Assembly: GCF_016863655.1 (NCBI RefSeq) | Contig: NZ_BOPH01000083.1 | Span: 93,901-154,109 of the forward strand | DNA length: 60,209 nt | Direction: 5' to 3' | Origin: Virgisporangium ochraceum | GTDB lineage: Bacteria > Actinomycetota > Actinomycetes > Mycobacteriales > Micromonosporaceae | Shown here: in pieces, positions 1 to 8,237 of the stretch | Layout: each line of letters begins with the position of its first letter | Position numbering within the stretch: position 1 is the stretch's first letter | Position numbers and translations under genes: made by a program | The notes under the pieces: generated by a model | What the model was told of the DNA's origin: nothing | The model's input: only the letters and a program-made list of their open reading frames with translations | Databases searched by the model: none

Positions 1-128
1 AGCCACCGCCCCCATGCCCGTTCCATTCGACAATGGTCGAGGTATCGATCCGTCCGTCCGGTACCCGGAACCGCGTCCGTTACAGGTCCGCAACGCTGCC
101 GGCGCGACCCCGGCGCGAGCGGCGCGGT

Positions 129-917
129 TCAGCCCGGCTGGGACGCCGCGAGCTTCGCCAGCGCCTCGGCCGCACCGGTGGTGAGCGGCGCGCCGTGGCC
201 GGGCAGGATCACGCGGACGTCCAGCGCCGCCATCTTGCGCACCGACGCCGCCGCCTGCGTCATGTCGGCGGTGTTGCGCGGGTCGGGTCCGGCCAGCCCC
301 TGGGTCGTGCGCAGCGCGTCTCCGGCCGCGAGAACGCCGGTCGAAGGGTCGAAGACCGCGATGTGCCCGGCCGTGTGCCCGGGTGTCCCGATGATCCGCA
401 GGCCGAAGATCTCGTCACCGTCGCCGACGGGCTTGACCGGCACCCGGATCGCGCTCACGTCGGCCGCGCCGGTGTACAGCGACCCGGCGGTGACCTTCGG
501 CGCCACCTCGGCCGCGCCACCCGCGTGGTCCTGATGCCGGTGGGTCAGGATGACGTGCCTGACCGCGCCCCAGCTGGCACCGGCCGCGGTCAGTCCCGCC
601 TCGATCGCCGTCCCCGACCCCGGCGTACCGAGGTCGACGATCGCCGCCTCGCCGCCGCGCACCAGGATGTAGGCGGAGACGAACGACAGGTTGACCCGCT
701 GCCAGCCGCCCAGCGACTCCCCCGCCGCCTCGGCCGAGGCCGGGGGCCCCGCGGCGGAGGGCCGCGCGGAGGAGGGCGGCGCGGACGGCGGTGCGGCGGA
801 CGGCGTCGACGGTTTGTCGCCGGAGCAGCCGGTCACCGTGGTCACGACGGAGATCCCCACGACTCCGGCGCCGGCGGTCACCAGTAGGCGCCTGCGGGTC
901 ATTCTGCGATCGTTCAC
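129..917 (-). CDS. MBL-fold metallo-hydrolase, Tat/lipoprotein
   Basis: Exported hydrolase of the metallo-beta-lactamase fold (glyoxalase II/beta-lactamase-like group); the substrate is unknown. The N-terminus has an Arg-rich TRRRLL stretch, a hydrophobic segment and a VTGC lipobox with Cys31, so it is probably a Tat-routed lipoprotein on the outer face of the membrane. A Ser/Pro/Ala-rich linker (about 35-65) precedes the catalytic domain. Metal-binding motifs are intact: THRHQDH at 125-131, TPGHTAGH at 178-185, AGDAL at 198-202 and LPGHG at 238-242. The start is GTG at 917; an in-frame ATG at 902 (MTRRRLL) would also leave the whole export signal. The family is clear, the role is not. It stands alone, with 56 bases to the next minus-strand gene. 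Confidence 0.85.
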   Translation of the reverse strand: MNDRRMTRRRLLVTAGAGVVGISVVTTVTGCSGDKPSTPSAAPPSAPPSSARPSAAGPPASAEAAGESLGGWQRVNLSFVSAYILVRGGEAAIVDLGTPGSGTAIEAGLTAAGASWGAVRHVILTHRHQDHAGGAAEVAPKVTAGSLYTGAADVSAIRVPVKPVGDGDEIFGLRIIGTPGHTAGHIAVFDPSTGVLAAGDALRTTQGLAGPDPRNTADMTQAAASVRKMAALDVRVILPGHGAPLTTGAAEALAKLAASQPG

Positions 918-973
918 CGTTCATGCCTACCGCACGGGGCACCCGCGGGCCACCGGGTCACCCGTACCCCGGT

Positions 974-1174
974 TCACCGGGCCAGGAAGTGCCATCCCGT
1001 CCAGAGCCAGGCCCCGAACACGAGCACCCGCCCGGTGCGCGTGGCCAGCGCCGCCGTGACGGTCCTGCCGAGCGGAGACACCGCCGACCCGGACCGCCGG
1101 GCCCACCACTCGACGACGAGCGCCGCGGCCACCAGGCCCACGAACGCCAGCGCGATCACGTCCCGGGGCGTCAC
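974..1174 (-). CDS. Small membrane protein, DUF6186-like
   Basis: Protein of about 66 residues with two hydrophobic segments: an N-terminal helix around residues 5-23, and a C-terminal stretch after a TRTGRVLVFGAW motif ending in GWHFLAR. This layout matches the DUF6186 family of small actinomycete membrane proteins as I remember it; the function is unknown. I chose the GTG at 1174 (MTPRDVIAL). A TTG at 1198 would add eight residues but lies inside a 20-base tandem repeat and has no Shine-Dalgarno sequence. It follows another small membrane protein gene on the same strand and is probably cotranscribed with it. Confidence 0.6.
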   Translation of the reverse strand: MTPRDVIALAFVGLVAAALVVEWWARRSGSAVSPLGRTVTAALATRTGRVLVFGAWLWTGWHFLAR

Positions 1175-1206
1175 GCCACGACCCGCGGCGTCACGCAACG
1201 ACCCGC
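1167..1206. repeat. 20-bp tandem duplication between two small membrane genes
   Basis: Two adjacent 20-base units (1167-1186 and 1187-1206) differ at one base and are followed by a partial third copy (cgcgtcacc). The repeat spans the junction between the stop of the upstream membrane gene and the start of the DUF6186-like gene. It creates competing GTG/TTG start candidates for the latter. Confidence 0.7.
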
Positions 1207-1210
1207 CGCG

Positions 1211-1555
1211 TCACCGGCGCACCAGCCAGACCCCGGCGCCGAGCCAGAGCAGGTACCCGACGACCCGCCCCGGATACGTCGCCAGCACCGGGTCGAGCAA
1301 CGTGCTCAGCGTCGGCCACGCGAGGTCGTTCGGACCGGCGAGCAGCGCGACCTCCACCGCGACCACCACGGCACCGAGCCCGCCCCACACCGCCACGGAG
1401 GGGGTGCCGACGGGTGCGGTCACCGCGGGCCGTCTGCGCATCCCGTACCACGCCACCGGCACCCCGACGAGCATCACGGCGACCAGCGCGGGAAGCGTCA
1501 GCGGACGGCAGAACGCCGCCACCCCCGCGTACCCCAGGATCCCGAGGCCCACCAC
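1211..1555 (-). CDS. Small integral membrane protein, unknown function
   Basis: A protein of 114 residues dominated by hydrophobic segments (about 1-12, 20-36, 54-73 and 95-112), with short basic loops such as GMRRRP. I recognise no catalytic motif. It lies directly upstream of the DUF6186-like gene, with 36 bases between its stop and that gene's GTG, so the two are probably one transcript. The start is a GTG at 1555. The coding call rests on GC3 bias and a coherent membrane topology. Confidence 0.6.
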   Translation of the reverse strand: MVGLGILGYAGVAAFCRPLTLPALVAVMLVGVPVAWYGMRRRPAVTAPVGTPSVAVWGGLGAVVVAVEVALLAGPNDLAWPTLSTLLDPVLATYPGRVVGYLLWLGAGVWLVRR

Positions 1556-1652
1556 CGGCCCAGCATAGGACCGCCGCGATCCCGGTCCGGCCCCGTGGCG
1601 TGGGCCGACCGACGCCGGCCCACGCCACCGGTCACCGCGCCGCTCGGCACGG

Positions 1653-3653
1653 TCAACGCAGATCCGACGTCACCGCCAGCCGCAGCCACGCGTCCACCCA
1701 GGCCGTCACCGCGTCGTCCGCCGGCCCGGCCCTCAGCGTCTCCGCGAACCCGGAGACGGCCCGGCCGGCCCGGCCGAGCCCGACCCGCGACAACTCCCCC
1801 GCCGCGGCCGAGACCCGCTCCCCGAACCCGGCCGGCAGGTGGTCGAGCCCCCGGTGCGCGACCTCCGCCAGCACCGACATCGCGCCCTCGACCGCGACGT
1901 CGATCGGGTCGGCGGCCGGCGGCACGCCCGGGGAGACGACGACGCCCGTCTCGTCCACGGCGAGGTCCGGGACCACCACCCGACCGTCGACCGCCACCGC
2001 CAGCGGATCGACGACGACCGCACCGGCGTGCCGGCGCAGTGGCCCGCTGACGAACCGCGGCCGCCCGTACTCGCCCCGCAGCGCGCGGGCGAGGGAGTCC
2101 AGGCCGCCCGGTGCGGTGGGCCGGTACGTCGACGACACCACGCCGGTCCAGCCCTCGCGGTCGGCGATCACCGCGTCGAGCCGCTGCGCGCCGGGCGCGT
2201 ACGACAGCTCCCGCACCTCCGCGATCTCCACCACCCGCACCAGCTCCGCCTCGACGCGCGGACGCACGAACCGCGGCGGCAGGCCGTCGAGCTCCTCGGC
2301 GACCGCCATCAGGTCGCGCACCACGAGGCTCGACGGCAGCTCGTGCCACGCCCCGGCCGACGGGCCGACCGTGGTCTTCGCGATGTTCCCCGTACCCAGG
2401 CGTACGGCGCGGCTGGCGCTGCGCACCGCCGACTCGGTGACCACCGACCCGGCCGCCAGTGCCGCCACCGTGGCCCCGCCGACCCGCCGGCCGGCGACCC
2501 GCTCACCGAACGACGCGACCGTCCACAGTCGACGGACGACCAGCACCGTGGCGCTGTCCGGGTGGGCGAGGAAGATCTCCACCACCCGCTCGGTCTCGGA
2601 GCCGCGGACGCGGCAGCCCAGCCCGTCCAACCGCAGCCGCCGCAGCGGGGTCTGCGCCGCCTCCTCGGTGCCCAGGATCCGCGACCGCAGCCCGGATCCG
2701 CCGCCGCCTACCGCCCGGTGCCGGGCGTGCAGCTCGGTGACCAGGTCGGCCAGCAGGTCGGGGCGGTACCGCGTGCTGCGGTCGGCGTACGCGGCGAGCT
2801 GTTCGGCCAGGTCGTCGACGGCCAGCAGCGGCCACCGCAGCCCGGCCGCGTCGAGCGTGCGCCGCACGGCGGCGACCGGGCCGGCGAGCCCCGCGCCGGC
2901 GTGCACCGCGCCGGTCCGCAACACGTCCGCTCCGAGCGCGACCGCCTCCACCAGCCCGGCCTCGACGGCGTCCGCGACCTCACCGACCTGGACCTGCACC
3001 TGCACGTCGGCCGCACCGGGATGCCGCTCGTCGGCCACGCGGAACGCCCACACGGCCAACGCGATCACGTCGTCGCGCGCGCCCTTCACCGCATCGGTGT
3101 GCGTGAATCCCAGGTCGCCGGGCACCAGGAACCGCACCGAACACGAGCTCAGCTCCGCGCGCGGCGCCGGGTCGGTCGCGGTCGCCCGCACCACCCGCGC
3201 CACGTAACCGGCCCGCGCCGCCCGCCGGGCCGCGGTCATCAGTCGTCGCCCTATCCGCGCCTCGAGCTGTTCGTCGGTGAACGTCCCCGGCGTCCATCCG
3301 TCGCTCGCGCTCTTGTCAGATGACGCACGTGGTGGTGACGCCCCTGTGTCAGCGTCGCGTGGCAACGCCGTACCCGGGTCGGACGCCGCAGAGCCCTGGT
3401 ACGCCAGCACCACCACGAGCACGTGCCGGCACACCCCGCTCGCCCCGCATGTGCATGTCGCCGCGTCGAGCCCGCCCCCGACCGGCACCGTCGTGACGAT
3501 CCCGTCGGCCGACGTGCCGGTGAGCGTGCCGTCGTCGGCGAGCACCAGTGCGGGCGCCGCCGCCTCGACCTCCTTGGAGGCCCGCTTGACCAGCCCCCGG
3601 TTGGTGAGCGTGGTCAACGCGTCGGTGGTCAACGCGAGCAGGTCGGCCCTCAT
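1653..3653 (-). CDS. SWIM zinc-finger protein (YehQ-like)
   Basis: The last gene of the seven-gene yeh-like block. Near the N-terminus it carries a SWIM zinc finger with ligands C67, C69, C75 and H77 (CTCGASGVCRH), followed by a large uncharacterised region; total length is 666 residues. SWIM fingers generally bind DNA or protein partners. E. coli yehQ encodes a comparable SWIM protein in the same kind of gene cluster. The start is the ATG at 3653 (MRADLLALTT), which overlaps the stop of the VWA gene as ATGA; longer in-frame readings upstream run inside the VWA gene and were rejected. The C-terminal 580 residues contain no motif I can name. It probably works with the MoxR/VWA proteins encoded just upstream. 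Confidence 0.85.
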   Translation of the reverse strand: MRADLLALTTDALTTLTNRGLVKRASKEVEAAAPALVLADDGTLTGTSADGIVTTVPVGGGLDAATCTCGASGVCRHVLVVVLAYQGSAASDPGTALPRDADTGASPPRASSDKSASDGWTPGTFTDEQLEARIGRRLMTAARRAARAGYVARVVRATATDPAPRAELSSCSVRFLVPGDLGFTHTDAVKGARDDVIALAVWAFRVADERHPGAADVQVQVQVGEVADAVEAGLVEAVALGADVLRTGAVHAGAGLAGPVAAVRRTLDAAGLRWPLLAVDDLAEQLAAYADRSTRYRPDLLADLVTELHARHRAVGGGGSGLRSRILGTEEAAQTPLRRLRLDGLGCRVRGSETERVVEIFLAHPDSATVLVVRRLWTVASFGERVAGRRVGGATVAALAAGSVVTESAVRSASRAVRLGTGNIAKTTVGPSAGAWHELPSSLVVRDLMAVAEELDGLPPRFVRPRVEAELVRVVEIAEVRELSYAPGAQRLDAVIADREGWTGVVSSTYRPTAPGGLDSLARALRGEYGRPRFVSGPLRRHAGAVVVDPLAVAVDGRVVVPDLAVDETGVVVSPGVPPAADPIDVAVEGAMSVLAEVAHRGLDHLPAGFGERVSAAAGELSRVGLGRAGRAVSGFAETLRAGPADDAVTAWVDAWLRLAVTSDLR

Positions 3654-4831
3654 CGCCCGACCCGTTCGGCCACGAACGCCGCCAGCTCGCCGGGGGTCAT
3701 CGCGCCGATGTGCGCACCGAGGTCGGCGAGGCTCTGGGCGAGCTCGCGGTCGTAGCTGGGGTTCGCCTCCTCGTCGAGGGCGGCGAGGCCGAGCACGGTC
3801 GTCCCCTGTCCGACGAGGTCCTTGACGGTACGCCGCAGCGCCGCCTCGCTGCCGCCCTCGTAGAAGTCGGTGATCACCACGAGGATGGCCCGCCGGGGCT
3901 GCTCGACGAGCTGCGCACCGTACGCCACCGCACGGGCGATGTCGGTGCCGCCGCCGAGCTGCACCTTCATGAGCAGCTCGACCGGGTCGTCGACGTCGCT
4001 GGTCAGGTCGACGACCTCGGTGTCGAACGCGACCAGGTGCGTCTGTACCCCGGGCAGCCCCCACAGGCACGCCGCCGTGACCGCGGAGTGGATCACCGAC
4101 GACACCATCGACCCCGACTGGTCGACGATGAGGATGACCTGCCAGCGCTCCAGGTGCCTGCGCGTGCGCGACAGGAAGTGCGGGGTCTGCACCGCGATCC
4201 GGCGCCGCTGCGGGTCGTAGTGTTCGAGGTTGTCGCGGATGGTGCGCCGCACGTCGAAGTTGCGGGCCAGCTTGAAGCGGCTGGGCGTGCGCGACCGCGG
4301 CCCGGAGAACGCGACCCGCACCTCGCGGGCCAGCTTCTCGACCAGCTCCCGCACCACCTTCTCGACGATGCGGCGCGCGAGCCGCAGCACGTCGGCGTTC
4401 ATCAGGTGCTTCGTGCGCAGCACCGCCTTGAGCAGCGTGGCGTTGGGCTCGATCCGCGACAGCACGTCGGGGTTGGTGACCACGTCGAGGATCTCGTACC
4501 GCTCGACCGCGTCGCGTTCCAGCCGCTCGATGGTCTCGCGTGGGAACAGCCGCGTGATCGCGTCGAGCCAGTCGACGGTGGTCAGCTGCGACGGTCCGCT
4601 GCCCCCTTCGCGTCCGCCCGGGCCCCCGTCGTCGCCCCAGCCGTCGCCCCGGCCCGCTCCCGGTCCGCGCCTGACGCCCCGTTTCGCCAGGTCCTCGTCG
4701 CGGCCGTACAGCCAGTCGAGCGCGGCGTCGCGTCCCGCCCCGTCACCGGACAGCCCGCCCCCGCCGCAGACGGCGCCGCCGGCCTCCCCCAGCACCAGCC
4801 GCCACCGCTCCAGCCCCGGATCCAGGGTCAT
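3650..4831 (-). CDS. VWA-domain protein (YehP-like)
   Basis: A protein of 393 residues with a C-terminal von Willebrand factor A domain. The MIDAS metal site is intact: DQSGSM at 237-242, a later GGGTD, and VVITDF with the third acidic position. A Gly/Arg-rich low-complexity insert lies at about 50-80, before a helical N-terminal domain. MoxR-type AAA+ ATPases typically work with VWA proteins as metal- or cofactor-loading or remodelling pairs, and the MoxR gene is two genes upstream. E. coli yehP is the likely counterpart. The ATG at 4831 overlaps the DUF5682 stop as ATGA, and its own stop overlaps the SWIM gene start. The client protein is unknown. Confidence 0.9.
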   Translation of the reverse strand: MTLDPGLERWRLVLGEAGGAVCGGGGLSGDGAGRDAALDWLYGRDEDLAKRGVRRGPGAGRGDGWGDDGGPGGREGGSGPSQLTTVDWLDAITRLFPRETIERLERDAVERYEILDVVTNPDVLSRIEPNATLLKAVLRTKHLMNADVLRLARRIVEKVVRELVEKLAREVRVAFSGPRSRTPSRFKLARNFDVRRTIRDNLEHYDPQRRRIAVQTPHFLSRTRRHLERWQVILIVDQSGSMVSSVIHSAVTAACLWGLPGVQTHLVAFDTEVVDLTSDVDDPVELLMKVQLGGGTDIARAVAYGAQLVEQPRRAILVVITDFYEGGSEAALRRTVKDLVGQGTTVLGLAALDEEANPSYDRELAQSLADLGAHIGAMTPGELAAFVAERVGR

Positions 4832-7119
4832 GCCAGGCCCTCCCGGGCGAGTACGGTGTCGACGCGGTGCTCCAGGGTCCGCGCGCGGAGCAGGGTGTCC
4901 GGGTCGACGGTCTGGCGGAGGAAGGCCCGGGCCGTCCCCCGGTGGCCGCGGCGCGTGAGGATGAGGCCGGCGATGACCTCGCGTTCGCGGGGTGGGAACC
5001 AGCTGAACGCCTGCCGCAGGGCGGGCAGGGCGACCAGGAAGTCGTGCTCGGGCATGCCGTCGACGAGGTCGTCGAGCAGGGTGATCACCCCGTCGGCGTG
5101 CAGGACCTCCTCGCGCGCGAGCGCGAACAGCCCCGCGAGCCAGTCGCCGACGGTGTCCGGCAGGGCCGCGCTGCGGACGGCGGTCGCCGCGTCACCGGCG
5201 GGCGCGCCGAGCGACCATGTGAACCCGAACGCGGCGCCGCGCAGGTCGGGCGGTGCGGTGCGGTCGACGGCGATGCGCGCCATGACGTCGAGCGCCGGTC
5301 CACGGTCGGCGCCGACGGCGTCGCCGGCGTGCACGACCGCGTCGCGGGTCGCCACCAGGGCGTTCAGCCGCGCCGGGTCGGCCGGCGCGGGTCCTCCGTG
5401 CAGGCCCTCGGCGAGCCACAGCACCCGGCGCACCGCCGCGCCGATCACCCGCCCGAAGGCGGGGCTGCGCGCGGTGCCGAGCAGCCGGTCGTGCCGCCAC
5501 AGCATCAGGGTGACGGTGAGCACCGCGCCGAGCGGGCCGAGGTGGGGCGCGGCGCCGACGGACGCGTCGATGCGGCGCAGGATCCGGTCGGACACCGTGC
5601 CGATGCCGCACAGCGCGGCGTCGAACAGGGCGCCGGCCAGCACCTCGACGTCGCCGCTGGCCTCGGCGCGCTCCTCGATCCGCGCGGTGGCGGCGGCGTC
5701 GAGGGTGCCGCCGTACGCGCCGGCCTCGATGAGGGCGGGAAGCCTTTCGGTGACGGGCGTGAGCGTCCACCGCTCCTCGAACACCGGGTCGGCGCCGGTG
5801 GTGGGGCCGGACTCCCGCCGTACGCCGGGGATCCGCAGCACGCGCAGGCGGTGCAGCACCCGGCTGGCGGCGCGGCCCGGGCCGGTGGTGAGGTCGAGGT
5901 CGACGGTGCGGGCGCCGTCGAGGTGGTGGCGCTCCAGTTCGGCCTCGACGTCGTGCACCAGCGGCGGCAGCGGGGTGTCGGGGTGCAGCCGGCCGACCCG
6001 GTCACCGCTGAGGGCCGCCACCATCTCGACCACCACCGGATGGCTGCCCGCCCGCAGCGTGCCCCGCGACGACCAGGGCAGCGGCACGTCGAGCGCCTCG
6101 CCGACGAGCGTGGCGGCGAGCCCGTCGAGCACGTCGGTGCGGGCCGGGTACCGGTGGCCGCGCACCATCGCGAGCCCGCTCGCCGTCGCCCGCGCGGCGA
6201 TCAGCGACGCGGTGGACACGTGCTGGCTCCGCGCGCGCAGCCGGGCGACGACGGCGCCGGTGAGCCGGTCGGCGGCGGCCTGCGGCCCGTGGTCCCACAG
6301 GTCCTGGTAGTAGGCCGGCGACGGCATGCCGGACTGGTAGCCGTCGAACGCGTCGAGGCGGCGGAACGAGTAGGGCACCAGGTAGCTGCCGCCGACCGCG
6401 TCGTCGGGCGGGCGGGGCACGTCGGGCCAGCCGCTCCCGGTCCCCTCGAGGTCCCTGACCAGACGCATGAGCGCGGGCCGGTGGAACCCGCCGGTGACGA
6501 CGACCACGGGCCGACCGCCGGCGTCGGCCGCGGCCGCCCGGATCCAGCGCGCCATGTACGCCTCGCGGGCCGTGTCGTCGTCGCCGGCCGCACCGTCGCC
6601 GCGCACCAGGTCGAAGTACGCGGCGAGCCGGTCGGCGAGCCCGTCGGACCCGTCGATCTCGATCAGGTGGTCCCACAACGAGTCGACGTTGTCGACGGAG
6701 AACTCGGCGCACAGCCGCTCGACCACCGTGGCGTACCGCTGCTCGGCGTCGGCGTACCGGTTCGTGCGGTGGGCGAACGCCGGATGCCAGGCCGGCAGGT
6801 CGATGAACCGCAGCCGCGCGCCGACCGCGCGGCCGGCCGTGAACGCGACGTACTCCGGCGAGTACCCGCAGAACGGCGCCCACGAGCCGTGTGTCCGCTC
6901 CGGGTCGCGGTAGCTGCTGAAGATCGCGACCGGCAGCTCGTGGCCGAGCAACAGCTCCTCGATGCGCCCGTTGAGGTCGGCCGGCCCTTCGACCAGCACG
7001 TACGCCGGCCGCAACGCGGTGACCGTCGCCTCCACCAACCGCGCACACGCCGGCGAATGATGCCGCACCCCGACAAAGGTGACCCCCGAGCCGCCTCCGG
7101 GCACGCCGACCGTTTCCAT
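4828..7119 (-). CDS. DUF5682 family protein (YehM-like)
   Basis: A protein of 763 residues, close in size to E. coli YehM. The N-terminus has FVGVRHHSPACA (about 15-26), then VLVEGPADLN (about 42-50), and further on VVVTGGFHRPAL. The paired His motif followed by an EGP motif recalls the TraB/TIKI/erythromycin-esterase-like hydrolase superfamily; that link is my inference. The start is ATG 7119 (METVGVPGG), where the final A of the MoxR stop codon is the first base of the ATG (TGATG). An upstream reading to 7257 would lie inside the MoxR gene. Its place between MoxR and VWA is the same as in the yeh set, so it is probably a core component of the complex. Confidence 0.85.
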   Translation of the reverse strand: METVGVPGGGSGVTFVGVRHHSPACARLVEATVTALRPAYVLVEGPADLNGRIEELLLGHELPVAIFSSYRDPERTHGSWAPFCGYSPEYVAFTAGRAVGARLRFIDLPAWHPAFAHRTNRYADAEQRYATVVERLCAEFSVDNVDSLWDHLIEIDGSDGLADRLAAYFDLVRGDGAAGDDDTAREAYMARWIRAAAADAGGRPVVVVTGGFHRPALMRLVRDLEGTGSGWPDVPRPPDDAVGGSYLVPYSFRRLDAFDGYQSGMPSPAYYQDLWDHGPQAAADRLTGAVVARLRARSQHVSTASLIAARATASGLAMVRGHRYPARTDVLDGLAATLVGEALDVPLPWSSRGTLRAGSHPVVVEMVAALSGDRVGRLHPDTPLPPLVHDVEAELERHHLDGARTVDLDLTTGPGRAASRVLHRLRVLRIPGVRRESGPTTGADPVFEERWTLTPVTERLPALIEAGAYGGTLDAAATARIEERAEASGDVEVLAGALFDAALCGIGTVSDRILRRIDASVGAAPHLGPLGAVLTVTLMLWRHDRLLGTARSPAFGRVIGAAVRRVLWLAEGLHGGPAPADPARLNALVATRDAVVHAGDAVGADRGPALDVMARIAVDRTAPPDLRGAAFGFTWSLGAPAGDAATAVRSAALPDTVGDWLAGLFALAREEVLHADGVITLLDDLVDGMPEHDFLVALPALRQAFSWFPPREREVIAGLILTRRGHRGTARAFLRQTVDPDTLLRARTLEHRVDTVLAREGLA

Positions 7120-8237
7120 CAGCCCGGGAGCAGGTGGCGGGCGGCGTGCAGTGCCGGCCACTGCCCGTCCCGACGCCATTTGACCTGCTGGTCGAGGTAG
7201 CGCCGCAGCTTCGCCAGGTCCTCCGCGTTGTCCTTGGCCGCCGTGCCGGCCAGGCACGACACCAGGTCCTCCGCGGTGCCGGCCTCGCCGCGCAGGAACC
7301 AGCCCCGCACCCCGACGGCGTGCGCCACCGACACCGCCTCCGCGGTGCTCATCACGGTGCTCAGGCGCTCCATCGCGTCGCCGCGCCCCGACTGGCCGGT
7401 GCGCAGCTCCCGGAACGTGGTGACCAGCACCTCCAGCACGTCACGCCGCGGCGCGACCGTGACCCCCGACCGGCGCAGCAGCGCTCCCGCCTCCGCCTCC
7501 ACGAGCGCCAGCTCGGTCTGGAGGTCGGCGATCGGGAACACGGTCTCGAAGTTGAACCGCCGCTTGAGCGCGGCGCTCATCTCGTTGACGCCCCGGTCGC
7601 GGGTGTTGGCGGTGGCGATGATGTTGAACCCGTCGCGGGCGAACACCATCGAGCCGTCGCCTCCCTCGGCGGCCGACCAGCGGTTGCTGCCGCCGCTCAG
7701 CTCGGGGATCGCGAGCACCCGGTCGCTCAGGGGCGAGAGCAGGCAGTCCTGCACCTCCAGGGGGCACCGGGTGATCTCCTCGAACCGCACCGTGCGTCCC
7801 TCGGCCATGCCGCGCAGCAGCGGCGCCGGCACCAGCGACCGCTCCGACGGCCCTTCGGCGACCAGCAGCGCGTAGTTCCACGAGTAGCGGATCGAGTCCT
7901 CGGTGGTGGCGGCCCCGCCCTGGATCGTGAGTGTCGAGTCGCCGCTGACCGCCGCGGCCAGGATCTCCGACAGCAGCGACTTCGCCGTGCCGGGCTCGCC
8001 GACGAGCAGCAGCCCCCGGTTGGTGGCCAGGGTGACCAGCGCCCGGTCGATCAGCGACGGATCGCCGACGAACTTGCGGCTGATCCCGTCCCGTTCGTCG
8101 CCGACGACGAACCGGCGGGCGGCGGTGAGGCTCAACGCCCAGCCGGGCGGCCGTTCGCCGTCGTCGGCGGCCCGCAGGCGGGCCAGTTCGTCGGCGTACC
8201 GCACCTCGGCCGGCGGCCGTTGTACGCGAAGTGTCAT
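7119..8237 (-). CDS. MoxR-type AAA+ ATPase (YehL-like)
   Basis: A 372-residue AAA+ ATPase. Walker A is GEPGTAKS (80-87), Walker B is the RTVRFEEI region (148-155), sensor 1 is IIATANTRDRG (206-216), and an arginine-rich LKRRFNF follows at 224-230. All nucleotide-binding and hydrolysis residues appear intact. MoxR ATPases act as chaperones or remodelling motors, usually together with VWA partners; E. coli YehL is the closest named counterpart. The ATG at 8237 (MTLRVQRPP) overlaps the stop of the upstream DUF4132 gene as ATGA, which decides the start against a longer in-frame reading. It is presumably the energy-using core of the seven-gene system. Confidence 0.92.
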   Translation of the reverse strand: MTLRVQRPPAEVRYADELARLRAADDGERPPGWALSLTAARRFVVGDERDGISRKFVGDPSLIDRALVTLATNRGLLLVGEPGTAKSLLSEILAAAVSGDSTLTIQGGAATTEDSIRYSWNYALLVAEGPSERSLVPAPLLRGMAEGRTVRFEEITRCPLEVQDCLLSPLSDRVLAIPELSGGSNRWSAAEGGDGSMVFARDGFNIIATANTRDRGVNEMSAALKRRFNFETVFPIADLQTELALVEAEAGALLRRSGVTVAPRRDVLEVLVTTFRELRTGQSGRGDAMERLSTVMSTAEAVSVAHAVGVRGWFLRGEAGTAEDLVSCLAGTAAKDNAEDLAKLRRYLDQQVKWRRDGQWPALHAARHLLPG

